DNA of 64,000 nucleotides from Streptomyces poonensis (GTDB lineage Bacteria > Actinomycetota > Actinomycetes > Streptomycetales > Streptomycetaceae): contig NZ_BMVW01000026.1 in the NCBI RefSeq assembly GCF_014650915.1, positions 1-64,000 on the forward strand, given 5' to 3'. Position 1 is the first letter of the stretch, and the number at the start of each line of letters is the position of its first letter. Of the stretch, positions 27,347-35,431 are shown piece after piece. The translations under genes and the position numbers were made by a program. The notes below the pieces were generated by a model. That model was not told the DNA's origin. It worked only from the letters and a program-made list of their open reading frames with translations, and ran no database searches.

Positions 27347-28518
27347 GTGCAGTTGGCGATCCTGTCCTGGGACGCCCTCGATGAGCGGTCCTGGCCCGGG
27401 GCGGCGGACATGGAGCCGGCCGACATCGCCCGCGCCCTCGGGATCTACGCCCAGCGCGTGATCACCCCGCGCGGGTCAACGGCCGTGTCGGGCCTGGAGC
27501 TGATGACGGCGCTGCGCCCGCCCACGCGGGCCGTGCAGGACCCGGCGACCGGGAACTGGGTCAGTGGCCACCATCCCGGCTCGCTCGGTACACAGCCGAT
27601 GGACCCGGCGCCGCCGGAGGCCACCCCCGGGCACCCCGTCGTCGTCAACTCCGGCTGGAGGGGCGGGTTCCTCAACGAGGAGGCCTACCAGTGGGTGCGC
27701 GACGTGAACCTGCTCACCGATGAGGAGTGCACGCTGCCCTTCGCGGTGGGCCTGGACCTGAACACGGCGTTCCTCGCCTCCACGGCCCGTCTGGTCGTCG
27801 GCCTGTCCGGCCCCGAGCATTTCGTGAACCCGCCGTTCAACCCCAAGGTGCCCGGTTCCTGGCTGGTCGACCTGTCCCACAACGAGCTGGACCCGCGCCT
27901 GCCCAGCCCGTTCACGCCGACCGGCGAGCGCCCGACCGGCCCTGCCTGGTACCAGACGCACACCGTCGCCTACGCCCAGCAGCTCGGCTACAACGTCCAG
28001 CCCCTCGAGGCCTACCTGCGCCGGGAGACCGGCGCGTATCTGGATCCATGGCACGACCGGCTGAAGACCGCCTACGTCGACACCCTCGCCGACCTCGGCG
28101 TCACCGTAGACCTGGACGACCGGCAGTTCCTCGCCGCGTTGGAGCGGCACAAGGACGTCGACCCGGCCCTGGTCGCCGTGCTGGCCGCCATCAAGGCCAC
28201 CATCAAGGGCGGCGTGGGCAAGCTGCGCGAGCGCCCCCAGGGCCGCCACTACAAGGAGGGTGAGCGGTGGCCGGCCCTTCAGCGGCCGACCTGGCGCCCC
28301 GACATCCGCGCCGCCGTCATCAGCAAGGCCCGGGTCAACATGCACCGCAAGCTGATGAACATGGCGAAGCTGACGGGCCTGTACCCGCTCGCCCTGCTCT
28401 CCGACTGCGGCGTCTACCCCAGCCCCGGCGACAGCCCGCTCGCCTTCCTGAGACGCGCGAGACCTGGTTCCGGCTGGTCGCCCCTGACGGCCAGCCCCCC
28501 ACCCCCGAAGGGAGCTGA
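27347..28518 (+). pseudogene. tap: Telomere-associated protein Tap, truncated
   Basis: Reads like the central and C-terminal part of Streptomyces Tap, which binds telomere overhang DNA and recruits Tpg for end patching: QLAILSWDALDERSWPGAAD, GLELMTALRPPTRA, NPPFNPKVPGSWLVDLSHNE, LPSPFTPTGERPTGPAWYQT, AAIKATIKGGVGKLRERPQG, PTWRPDIRAAVISKARVNMH and LALLSDCGVYPSPGDSPLAF. The N-terminal portion with its HTH region is missing. Near 28450 the frame shifts, and the expected stop follows in another frame (ETWFRLVAPDGQPPTPEGS). Without the shift correction the frame runs straight into tpg. A non-functional remnant is the likeliest reading. Confidence 0.78.
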
Positions 28519-28522
28519 CGCT

Positions 28523-29086
28523 GTGGGAGAGATCGAGGACGCCATCGAGCGCGCCGACCGGGAAGCCTTCACCCGGGAGCCGCCCAAGACCCTCAAGGGC
28601 CAGATCGGCTTCCTGCTCAAGCAGCTCAAGACGACCCGGGCCGTCGCGGCGGAGCTCGGGGTGAGCCAGCGGTCGGTGGAGCGCTACCGCAAGGGCGAGC
28701 ACAAGCACCCGCCCAAGGACATCCAGCAGAAGATCGACGCCGCCGTCCGGGCCCGCTGGCAGCCCCAGGTCCGCAAGCGTCGGCGGAAGCAGGCCGCCAG
28801 CACCGGCGGGATCACGGTGGAGACCCGCGCCCGGTTCGGCTGCACCGCGCCGATCGGCACGACCGACGACGGACGCTTCCGCCGCCTCACCGTGCACCTC
28901 CCCCGACGTACGCGCAGCGCCTGTTCGACGCCTGCGACGCCGGGGCGAGCGACCAGCAGATGCGCCAGATCATCGCCGATCGCCGACGGATTCAAAGAGG
29001 TCTATTTCCAGGACGGTGGAGCACGCGCCATGGGGCTGTCGGACGTGGCCATCAACGACATTGACTACCTCGACCTGGATTTCTGA
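28523..29086 (+). CDS. tpg: Telomere terminal protein Tpg (internally scrambled)
   Basis: 187 aa from GTG at 28523, 4 nt after the corrected tap stop, with GAAGGGA upstream. Tpg is covalently attached to the 5' ends of linear Streptomyces replicons and primes end synthesis. Matching blocks: EPPKTLKGQIGFLLKQLKTT, RAVAAELGVSQRSVERYRKG (HTH), RARWQPQVRKRRRKQAASTG, GITVETRARFGCTAPIGTTD and a C-terminal FKEVYFQDGG..INDIDYLDLDF. Residues ~127-150 are out of frame: a base is missing near 28904 and a 7-bp duplication (CGCCGAT/CGCCGAC, near 28975) restores the frame. Between them the original YAQRLFDACDAG sequence is readable in another frame. Activity is doubtful. Confidence 0.75.
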   Translation: MGEIEDAIERADREAFTREPPKTLKGQIGFLLKQLKTTRAVAAELGVSQRSVERYRKGEHKHPPKDIQQKIDAAVRARWQPQVRKRRRKQAASTGGITVETRARFGCTAPIGTTDDGRFRRLTVHLPRRTRSACSTPATPGRATSRCARSSPIADGFKEVYFQDGGARAMGLSDVAINDIDYLDLDF

Positions 29087-29117
29087 CCAAGAGGCCGAAT
29101 AGGTCGAGCAGTGGCAG

Positions 29118-29147
29118 CCGGTTGAGCCGAAGCACGGTAGTTGTCAC
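29118..29147 (+). repeat. 30-bp inverted repeat, left copy
   Basis: Pairs with the complement of 30418-30446 with about three differences; ends AGTTGTCAC. A further TTGTCAC lies at 29161. Together with the right copy it brackets the beta-propeller-like gene. Confidence 0.7.
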
Positions 29148-29291
29148 TTAGGCAGGCCGGTTGTCACCAACTGTTGTGTCTGAACGCTTTCGGTGATCGA
29201 GCCCGGGCGAATCGGTCCCTTCGTCGGAGTGGTCGCCTTGGAGAACGGTGCGCCCAACGAGTCCGGCTGTCGGCCGGCCTGAACTGGGCGT

Positions 29292-29304
29292 TAGCCTCGG
29301 CAGA
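29292..29304 (+). promoter_or_regulatory. Possible leaderless promoter
   Basis: TAGCCT at 29292-29297 lies 6 nt before the ATG at 29304, and no ribosome-binding site is visible. This geometry fits a leaderless transcript. No strong -35 seen. Confidence 0.35.
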
Positions 29305-30281
29305 TGATTCCTGTGCGGCCTCTGAAGGTGATCACGCGCCACCGCGACGGGCGGATCCATGCCTACGCGATGGACTCCGGCGTGTTCGGGGCACTGGAGC
29401 CTGCCGCGGTGTTCCAACCACGGCCCGGCGACGACGTCGTGGAGTCCGCGGTTTGGCCCGATCTGAAGCGAGTCGTGTACACGACGCTGAACAGCGTCGT
29501 TTGCCTCACCCGCGCCGGTGAGCTGCTGTGGAAATCGGACTTCAGGCCGCACTCGGACCAGCGCCACGGTCACCGGCCTGGCTGTGCGCTGTCCTTGGAC
29601 TGCCGCACCGTGTGGTTGTACCGGCCAGACGCGATGGCGGGACGCGGGGGCGCAGACCAGTGGGTCGTGCACGACGCCAATAGCGGGGCAGTCCTCGCCC
29701 GCCATGAGTTGGAGACAGTCGGGCACGGCGCCAGCCACCACGTGCACCCTGTGGACGGCAGCATCTACCTCGACATCGGTGAGGGCCAGGACGGATCCGT
29801 CATTCTGCGGGGTGTGGCCGGGGCCGACGGCGAGGTTGACTTCGTGACATACCCGTGGCAGGACCGTTGTCTGATCGACCTGTCGCCGGATGGACAGCAG
29901 TTCATGACCGTCGACCACGGGCAGGCGGACGTCGCCTTCCACCGCCACTCCAGCGGGGACGTGCTGTTCACTCTGCCCGTCGAAGCCTTCAAGTACGACG
30001 CGGAGGAGACCTTCGTGGAATGGAGCGGCGGCTACCTGACCCCCGACCTGGCCGTCGTCACACTGGGCGGTGAGGGTCAGGACGAGGAGGAGTGGTTCCG
30101 TTACCACCTGATCGACGTGCGCACGGGCACACTCAGCGGCGAGATCGCCGTCGATGTGACCAACCCGTACGAACTGGTTCCCCTGAGTGACGGCTCCTGG
30201 CTCACCGACGGTCCCGACGGCAACCCCTTCCGCTGGACACGCTCTCCGCTGCTTTCCCACCCGCCGCACCCGGCAGGTTGA
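29304..30281 (+). CDS. Hypothetical beta-propeller-like protein
   Basis: 325 aa starting MIPVRPLKVITRHRDGRIHA. Repeated beta-type blocks of about 45 residues (VVYTTLNSVVCLTRAGELLW; CALSLDCRTVWLYRP; HHVHPVDGSIYLDIGEGQDG; DLSPDGQQFMTVDHGQADV; DVRTGTLSGEIAVDV) suggest a WD40-like propeller. There is no signal peptide or catalytic motif. It may scaffold or bind a partner; function unknown. Because it lies alone between inverted repeats with outward symmetry, it may be cargo of a small non-autonomous element. Confidence 0.7.
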   Translation: MIPVRPLKVITRHRDGRIHAYAMDSGVFGALEPAAVFQPRPGDDVVESAVWPDLKRVVYTTLNSVVCLTRAGELLWKSDFRPHSDQRHGHRPGCALSLDCRTVWLYRPDAMAGRGGADQWVVHDANSGAVLARHELETVGHGASHHVHPVDGSIYLDIGEGQDGSVILRGVAGADGEVDFVTYPWQDRCLIDLSPDGQQFMTVDHGQADVAFHRHSSGDVLFTLPVEAFKYDAEETFVEWSGGYLTPDLAVVTLGGEGQDEEEWFRYHLIDVRTGTLSGEIAVDVTNPYELVPLSDGSWLTDGPDGNPFRWTRSPLLSHPPHPAG

Positions 30282-30417
30282 GAGTTCGGGGCTTCCGATA
30301 TTTGCATCTGGTGACAAGAAAGCTGCTGATGGGCGTCTTGCGGCAAGTAGCGTGCCTCGCTTGTGACAACCAGGCTGCTTCGACCGGCCCCATTCGCCAG
30401 CTCATCAGGCTCCGCCG

Positions 30418-30446
30418 GTGACAACTGTCGTGCTTCGGCTCACCGG
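30418..30446 (-). repeat. 30-bp inverted repeat, right copy
   Basis: Starts GTGACAACTGTCGTGCTTCG and mirrors 29118-29147. Additional GTGACAA motifs occur at 30309 and 30363 in the same orientation, opposite to TTGTCAC at the left side. Confidence 0.7.
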
Positions 30447-30462
30447 TGAGTCAAAGCGCGAT

Positions 30463-30661
30463 GGGTGAGGCTCCTCTGGAGGGACAGGTTGAGCTGCGAC
30501 TTCGGCAAGCGCCGCAGATACTCGTGTCAGTCACGGCCAGACCGCAGTATGGCCGACGCAGTCGAAGGCGGGGCGGGCAACAGCGGTCGGAAGGGTCACC
30601 CGCCACTTGTGGATCCGAAGGTCCATGTCGGTCCGGCTCTCCCTCCGAGGAACTACACCCC
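30463..30661. repeat. Small MITE-like element related to the 18-kb repeat
   Basis: About 200 bp with imperfect inverted ends: GGGTGAGGCTCCTCTGGAGG at the left (30463) and the complement of CCTCCGAGGAACTACACCCC at the right (30661). Both resemble the tip of the 18.2/19.9-kb repeats (GGGTGTAGCTCCTT..GAGGGACGG). No coding sequence. It begins 17 bp beyond the right inverted repeat of the propeller unit, and its right end is just downstream of the TetR gene. Confidence 0.45.
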
Positions 30662-30674
30662 GAGCCGTAACTCC

Positions 30675-31313
30675 TTACTCCGGACTGTCTCCTACCCTGC
30701 CCCGAGAAGCAGTTCCGGAACAGCTGTGTGCGTCCGTCGAAGGGCGGGTGGCTGCCCAGGCTGCCTCGATCATCCGGAAGATCTCGTCGAGCGCGGTCTC
30801 CGGATCGGCCGCCTCCCGGGCCAGCGAATGGGCGTCGATCACGAATCTCGCGATCGTCCGGCAGACCGTTGTGGTCTGTGGCAGGTCGGGATCGGCGGCG
30901 ATGGCCATTGCCAGCGATTCCGCATGGCGCAGCCTCATCGACTCCTCGTACTCCCGCAAGGCGGGTGATGCGTCGACCATGTGCCAGATCGGGGCGGCGC
31001 TGTCCGCCGTGCAATGGCGCACCAAGGCCTCGATCTCGCGGCGCAGCGCAGGAATGAGCGGCTCGTGTCGTGCACGGCGGGTGACCGCCTGCGTGAGGCG
31101 TTGCTCGAAGTCTTGGTCCTGCTCGAACACCAGGGCCTCTTTCGAGGCGAAGTGGGAGAAGACGGTGGTGACGGCCACGTCGGCCTCGGCGGCCACATCA
31201 CGGATGCCCACCGCGTCGTACCCGCGTTCCAGGAAGAGCCGCAGGGCCGTGTCAGCGATCTTCTGGCGGGTCGCGGCCTTCTTGCGCTCGCGGCGTCCGG
31301 TCGGCAAGGTCAT
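30675..31313 (-). CDS. TetR-family transcriptional regulator
   Basis: 212 aa starting MTLPTGRRERKKAATRQKIA. The HTH reads GIRDVAAEADVAVTTVFSHF followed by ASKEALVF. The C-terminal tail beyond residue ~195 (PSTDAHSCSGTASRGRVGDS) is poorly structured and sits next to the MITE-like element, so it may have been extended by it. Divergent from a quinone oxidoreductase-like gene 70 bp away; palindromes in the gap are likely operators. Probably represses itself and that gene. Confidence 0.88.
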   Translation of the reverse strand: MTLPTGRRERKKAATRQKIADTALRLFLERGYDAVGIRDVAAEADVAVTTVFSHFASKEALVFEQDQDFEQRLTQAVTRRARHEPLIPALRREIEALVRHCTADSAAPIWHMVDASPALREYEESMRLRHAESLAMAIAADPDLPQTTTVCRTIARFVIDAHSLAREAADPETALDEIFRMIEAAWAATRPSTDAHSCSGTASRGRVGDSPE

Positions 31314-31328
31314 GCCTTGATCCTACCA

Positions 31329-31367
31329 GTTACAAAGGTGTAACGGTCCTTAAATGCTAACCGTTAG
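31329..31367. promoter_or_regulatory. Operator-like palindromes for the TetR regulator
   Basis: GTTACAAAGGTGTAAC (31329-31344) and CTAACCGTTAG (31357-31367), followed by GTGTTAC (31368-31374). They fill most of the 70-bp gap between the divergent genes. Confidence 0.6.
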
Positions 31368-31383
31368 TGTTACGGTCGACGGC

Positions 31384-32277
31384 ATGAAGAAAGTGAGCTT
31401 CGCCGAGTTCGGCGGTCCGGATGTTCTGCACCTCGTGGATGCCGAGGAGCCCCACGCGGGCCCCGACCAGGTACGCATCGCCGTGCGGGCGGCGGGCGTG
31501 AACCCTGCCGACTGGAGGGTCCGTGAAGGCCAGAGACTGGGAGCCCATCCGGTCGAATTGCCGTCCGGAGTCGGACTGGACGCCTCCGGGGTGGTGGACG
31601 AGGTCGGCGAGGGTGTCGAAGGGGTCGAGGTCGGTGACCACGTGTTCGGCGAAGGGGCGAGCACCTATGCGGAGTTCGCCGTGCTGTCGGCCTGGGCCCG
31701 TATGCCCGAGGGGCTGACGTTCGAGGAGGCGGCCGGGTACCCCTCCGTGGTGGAGACCGCGCTGCGCATCATCCGCGAGGTCGGTGTGCAGTCCGGGCAG
31801 ACACTGCTGGTCAGCGGTGCGTCCGGGGGAGTCGGATCGGCCGTGCTGCAGATCGCCCGCGACCGCGGCATCACGGTGATCGGCACGGCCGGGGCCGCGA
31901 ACCAGGAGTATCTGCGGAGCCTGGGTGCCCTCGCCACGACGTACGGCGAGGGCTGGGTCGAACGGGTACGGCGGCTCGGCCGGATCGACGCGGCTCTCGA
32001 TCTGGCCGGCTCGGGCGTGATCCGCGAGCTCGTCGAACTGACCGGGGACCCGCAGAAGGTGATCTCCATCGCCGATCTCGATGCGCCGGATCTGGGCGTC
32101 CGGTTCTCCGGCGTGGCCGGGAGCGTGCCGGCAGCACTCGCCGAAGCCGTCAGCCTCATCTCGCGGAAGAAACTCCACATCCCGGTCGAGAAGTCGTACA
32201 CACTCGCCGAGGCCGCTGCGGCGCACATCGACAGCCAGGCCGGTCACACGCGCGGGCGCCGGGTCATCGTCGTCTGA
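31384..32277 (+). CDS. Zinc-independent quinone/NADP oxidoreductase (MDR family)
   Basis: 297 aa from ATG at 31384 (MKKVSFAEFGGPDVLHLVDA); an earlier in-frame start would run through the operator region. Motifs: AVRAAGVNPADWRVREGQ, GLDASGVVDEVGEGVEGVEV, GDHVFGEGA, LLVSGASGGVGSAVLQIARD (nucleotide-binding AxxGGVG) and a C-terminal KSYTLAEAAAAHIDSQAGHT. It matches MDR-superfamily quinone oxidoreductases, which reduce quinones or enones with NADPH. No zinc ligands. Likely induced by a toxic electrophile through the divergent TetR protein. Confidence 0.9.
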   Translation: MKKVSFAEFGGPDVLHLVDAEEPHAGPDQVRIAVRAAGVNPADWRVREGQRLGAHPVELPSGVGLDASGVVDEVGEGVEGVEVGDHVFGEGASTYAEFAVLSAWARMPEGLTFEEAAGYPSVVETALRIIREVGVQSGQTLLVSGASGGVGSAVLQIARDRGITVIGTAGAANQEYLRSLGALATTYGEGWVERVRRLGRIDAALDLAGSGVIRELVELTGDPQKVISIADLDAPDLGVRFSGVAGSVPAALAEAVSLISRKKLHIPVEKSYTLAEAAAAHIDSQAGHTRGRRVIVV

Positions 32278-32499
32278 GCTGTTCCCTGCGCAGTCGCACG
32301 GCCCGGCTCGGCACACATCCACGTGGCGCTGACGGACCGGAGAGAGCCCAGGCACTACAGCGCGCCTTGTGCCGGCAAAGAACCCGCAGGCAGGGGCGCG
32401 TTCGTGTGTCTGCTTCTTCGGGGTGCAGTCCTTCGGGCCTTCCACCTTGATCGTGGACACCTCGACACTGGATCTTGAGTCCAGGGAGAGGAGTCCCAG

Positions 32500-32784
32500 G
32501 TGGGGACCTATAAGTACTCGGTGGAGTTCCGGGCCGACGCGGTGGCACTGGCCCGTTCGTCGGGTCGGCCCGTCTCGCGCGTGGTCGCCGAGCTGGGCGT
32601 GAACCACGAGACGCTGCGGCAGTGGATCAAGACCGCGGAGCATGCCGAGCGGCCCGAGGCGGTCGCGCAGTCCACGAAGGACGCGGAGATCGCTGCCTTG
32701 CGCAAGCAGGTCCGCGAGCTGGAGATGGAACGCGACATCCTGCGCCGGGCGGCCAAATATTTTGCGGGCGAGACGAACTGGTGA
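32500..32784 (+). CDS. IS3-family transposase OrfA
   Basis: 94 aa from GTG (MGTYKYSVEFRADAVALARS). HTH region PVSRVVAELGVNHETLRQWI followed by a leucine-zipper-like LRKQVRELEMERDILRRAAK. OrfA binds the IS ends. Its stop overlaps the OrfB start (GTGA), and a programmed frameshift could give the OrfAB transposase, as in other IS3 elements. Confidence 0.92.
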   Translation: MGTYKYSVEFRADAVALARSSGRPVSRVVAELGVNHETLRQWIKTAEHAERPEAVAQSTKDAEIAALRKQVRELEMERDILRRAAKYFAGETNW

Positions 32785-33671
32785 GCCGCTCCGAGTTCGT
32801 TGCCGACCACCGTGGCGCCTTCGGCGTGAAGCGGCTGTGCACTGTGCTGAACCTGTCGAGGTCCGGGTTCTACTGGTGGCTGAAGACCGCCCCGGCCCGG
32901 GCCGCGAAGAAGGCCGCGGACGCCGCGCTCACCCGGCGGATACGCACGGTCCACACGGAGTCCGGGAAGACGTACGGAGCCAAGCGGATCACCGCCGAAC
33001 TCCGCGCAGGCGGTGTGATGGTGAACCGCAAGCGCATCGAGCGGCTCATGCGCCAACACGGCATTCAGGGACGGAGGTTGAAACGGCGACACCGCACTAC
33101 GATCCCGCGCCCCACCGCCCAGGCGGTGCCCGATCTGCTGCGGCGGAACTTCACCGCACCCGCCCCCGACCGGGCCTGGGCCGGTGACATCACCTACCTG
33201 CCCCTCGCCGGCGGGAGATTCATGTATCCGGCCACCGTCATCGACGTGTTCTCCCGCCGCCTGCTGGGCTGGTCGATGGCCGATCACATGCGGGCCGAGC
33301 TCGTCACCGACGCACTCAAGGCGGCCGTCCGCACCCGCGGCGGACAGGTGGACGGCGTCATTTCTCACTCCGATCACGGGGCTCAGTACGGGACCAAAAC
33401 GTTCGCCGACGCCTGCCACCGCGCCGGAATCCGCCGGTCCATGGGAGCGGTCGGCACCTCGGCGGACAACGCCGCCGCGGAGTCGTTCTTCGCCTCGCTC
33501 AAGCGGGAGATCCTGCCCGACCGGCGCGGCTGGCCGACCGCACGAGCCGCCCGGCTCGCCGTCTTCCGCTGGCTCGGCTTCTACAACCACCGGCGCAGGC
33601 ACTCCACGATCGGCTACCTCGCACCGGTCGCCTTCGAACAGAGATCAACTACGCTGGCCATCGCTGCATGA
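32781..33671 (+). CDS. IS3-family transposase OrfB (DDE)
   Basis: 296 aa from GTG overlapping the orfA stop. An HTH_21-like part (GFYWWLKTAPARAAKKAADA, KTYGAKRITAELRAGG) precedes the integrase core: DRAWAGDITYLPLAGGRFMY (first D), VISHSDHGAQYGTKTFADAC (second D) and DNAAAESFFASLKREILPDR (E). Ends FYNHRRRHSTIGYLAPVAFE. Complete and probably active. Confidence 0.93.
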   Translation: MSRSEFVADHRGAFGVKRLCTVLNLSRSGFYWWLKTAPARAAKKAADAALTRRIRTVHTESGKTYGAKRITAELRAGGVMVNRKRIERLMRQHGIQGRRLKRRHRTTIPRPTAQAVPDLLRRNFTAPAPDRAWAGDITYLPLAGGRFMYPATVIDVFSRRLLGWSMADHMRAELVTDALKAAVRTRGGQVDGVISHSDHGAQYGTKTFADACHRAGIRRSMGAVGTSADNAAAESFFASLKREILPDRRGWPTARAARLAVFRWLGFYNHRRRHSTIGYLAPVAFEQRSTTLAIAA

Positions 33672-33744
33672 CAACCGGTGTCCACGATCAAGGTGGAAGG
33701 CCCCCACTTCGGATCCACCCATCCCATGGCCCCTCCTCGCGTGG

Positions 33745-34055
33745 CTTGCCCGATGCTCCGGTGGTTGGACCGCGAGACCGTTGTCGAGGCGGTCGCCCGC
33801 TGCGGAGTCGCCCCCTTCGCGGACCGCGACTACGTCCCCCTCTCCGGCGGCGAACGCCGACGTGTCCTGCTCGTCGTACAGGACGGCGAGGGTGGTGATG
33901 CCGGTGCACCTCGACCCGGCCGCCCGCCTCTGCGACCACCTCGTCGTCCTCCGCGAGGTCTTCGGCGTACGAGGCAACGCCACGCCGACGGCGCCGTCCG
34001 CGTCACCTATGCCGCCCGGCCGCTCGCCGCGCTTGTCCCGGTCCCTTCGAGGGTA
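33745..34055 (+). pseudogene. Iron-siderophore-type ABC ATPase fragment
   Basis: In one frame WLDRETVVEAVARCGVAPFA and DRDYVPLSGGERRRVLL carry the ABC signature LSGGE. After a frameshift another frame gives HLDPAARLCDHLVVLREVFG, matching the H-loop/C-terminal region of FecE-like ATPases, and a third gives DGAVRVTYAARPLAALVPVP. Walker A and B are missing. It is a dead remnant cut by deletion and possibly by the adjacent IS3 element. Confidence 0.65.
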
Positions 34056-34090
34056 GGGAGGAGGGGCCAGGAGACGAATGAGGTGGGATC

Positions 34091-35431
34091 GTGCTTGAGC
34101 TGCGACAGGACGAGCTGCACAGCGCGTTCGGTGATCCGGTGCTCGGCGCGATCAGCTTCCTCAACGAAATCATGAGCCGGTACCCCGACGCGATCTCGTT
34201 CGCCCCCGGCGCCCCGCATCTTGCCTTCCTCGACGACCTCGACATCGCCCGCCATGTCGACACCTGGGTCGCCCACGAGGCCGCGGAGCGCGCGTTGAGC
34301 CGGGAGCGGACCCGGCGTCTGCTCTACGAGTACGGACCCAGCCGGGGGCTGATCAACGGACTCGTGGCGGACGCGCTCCGCCGCGATCACGGCATCGACG
34401 CCGGACCGGACGCCGTGGTCGTCACGGTGGGCGCGCAGGAGGCGATGCTGCTCACGCTGCATGCCCTGTGCGCCCGGCCGGGGGACCTGCTGGCCGTCGT
34501 CGACCCGTGCTTCGTCGGCATCCGTGGCGCCGCCCGGCTGCTGAACGTCGACGTCGTCTCCGTGGACGAGGCCGAGGACGGCGTCGACGTCGCCGCGCTG
34601 CGGGCGCACTGCCGCGCCGCGCGGTCCCGGGGCGAGCGGATCCGGGCCGTCTACGTCTCCCCGGACTACTCCAACCCGTCGGGGAGCCTGACGAGTCTCG
34701 CCGCCCGTAGGCGCCTGCTGGCCCTGGCCGAGGACGAGGACCTGCTGCTGCTGGAGGACGGCGCCTACGGCTTCACCGCACCGACGGGGGAGGAGATCCC
34801 ACCGCTCAAGGCGCTGGACACCGCGGGCCAGGTGATCCATCTGGGCACCTTCGCCAAGGTGTGTCTGCCGGGTACCCGGGTCGGCTATGTGGTCGCGGAC
34901 CAAGTGATCCGTACTGGCGACGGCGGGCGGCGGCTGCTCGCGGACGAACTGGCGGTGAGCAAGAGCATGGTGACCGTCAACACCTCGCCCATCTGCCAGG
35001 CGGTGGTGGGCGGCATGCTTCTGGAACACGGCGGATCGCTGAAGGCCCTCGCGCAGCGCAAGTCCGCGCTGTACCGCCGCAACCTCGCGCTGCTGCTGGA
35101 CGCGCTCGACCGGCATCTCGGGCCCGGGGCCGGGCCGCTGCCGGGGGTGAGCTGGTCGCGTCCGTCGGGGGGCTTCTTCGTACGGATGCGGCTGCCGGTG
35201 CCGGCCGACGCCGCCCTGCTGGAGACGTCCGCGTCGGAGCACGGCGTGCTGTGGACGCCGATGTCGCAGTTTCACGCCGGCGGCAGGGGCGACCACGAAC
35301 TGCGGCTGTCCTGCAGTTATCTGGAGCCGGACCGGATCGAGGAAGGCGTGGCCCGGCTCGCCGGGTTCCTCAGGAAGGAGGTCGCCTCCGGGCGGCCGAA
35401 CGGGACCAGGCCCGGTCCACCTTGCCGATGA
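34091..35431 (+). CDS. PLP aminotransferase, likely arylglycine aminotransferase (HpgT/PgaT-like)
   Basis: 446 aa from GTG at 34091 with GAGG upstream. Fold type I: VGAQEAMLLTLHALCARPGD, VYVSPDYSNPSGSLTSLAAR (Asn/Pro), LLLLEDGAYGF, and the lysine region HLGTFAKVCLPGTRVGYVVA (Schiff-base Lys near residue 255). In Dpg pathways such an enzyme converts 3,5-dihydroxyphenylglyoxylate to the amino acid. It meets dpgC tail to tail with a 62-bp overlap, and the neighbourhood makes Dpg formation the natural role. A MocR-like or valine-type function is the alternative. Confidence 0.85.
   Translation: MLELRQDELHSAFGDPVLGAISFLNEIMSRYPDAISFAPGAPHLAFLDDLDIARHVDTWVAHEAAERALSRERTRRLLYEYGPSRGLINGLVADALRRDHGIDAGPDAVVVTVGAQEAMLLTLHALCARPGDLLAVVDPCFVGIRGAARLLNVDVVSVDEAEDGVDVAALRAHCRAARSRGERIRAVYVSPDYSNPSGSLTSLAARRRLLALAEDEDLLLLEDGAYGFTAPTGEEIPPLKALDTAGQVIHLGTFAKVCLPGTRVGYVVADQVIRTGDGGRRLLADELAVSKSMVTVNTSPICQAVVGGMLLEHGGSLKALAQRKSALYRRNLALLLDALDRHLGPGAGPLPGVSWSRPSGGFFVRMRLPVPADAALLETSASEHGVLWTPMSQFHAGGRGDHELRLSCSYLEPDRIEEGVARLAGFLRKEVASGRPNGTRPGPPCR

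Larger units (their letters stand above)
32435..33703 (+). mobile_element. IS3-family insertion sequence, complete
   Basis: 1269 bp bounded by perfect 27-bp inverted repeats at 32435-32461 and 33677-33703 (GGGCCTTCCACCTTGATCGT...). It contains two overlapping genes, orfA and orfB, both intact. The only fully intact IS recognised in the window, so possibly the most recent arrival. Its right end lies against an ABC-ATPase fragment. Confidence 0.9.
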
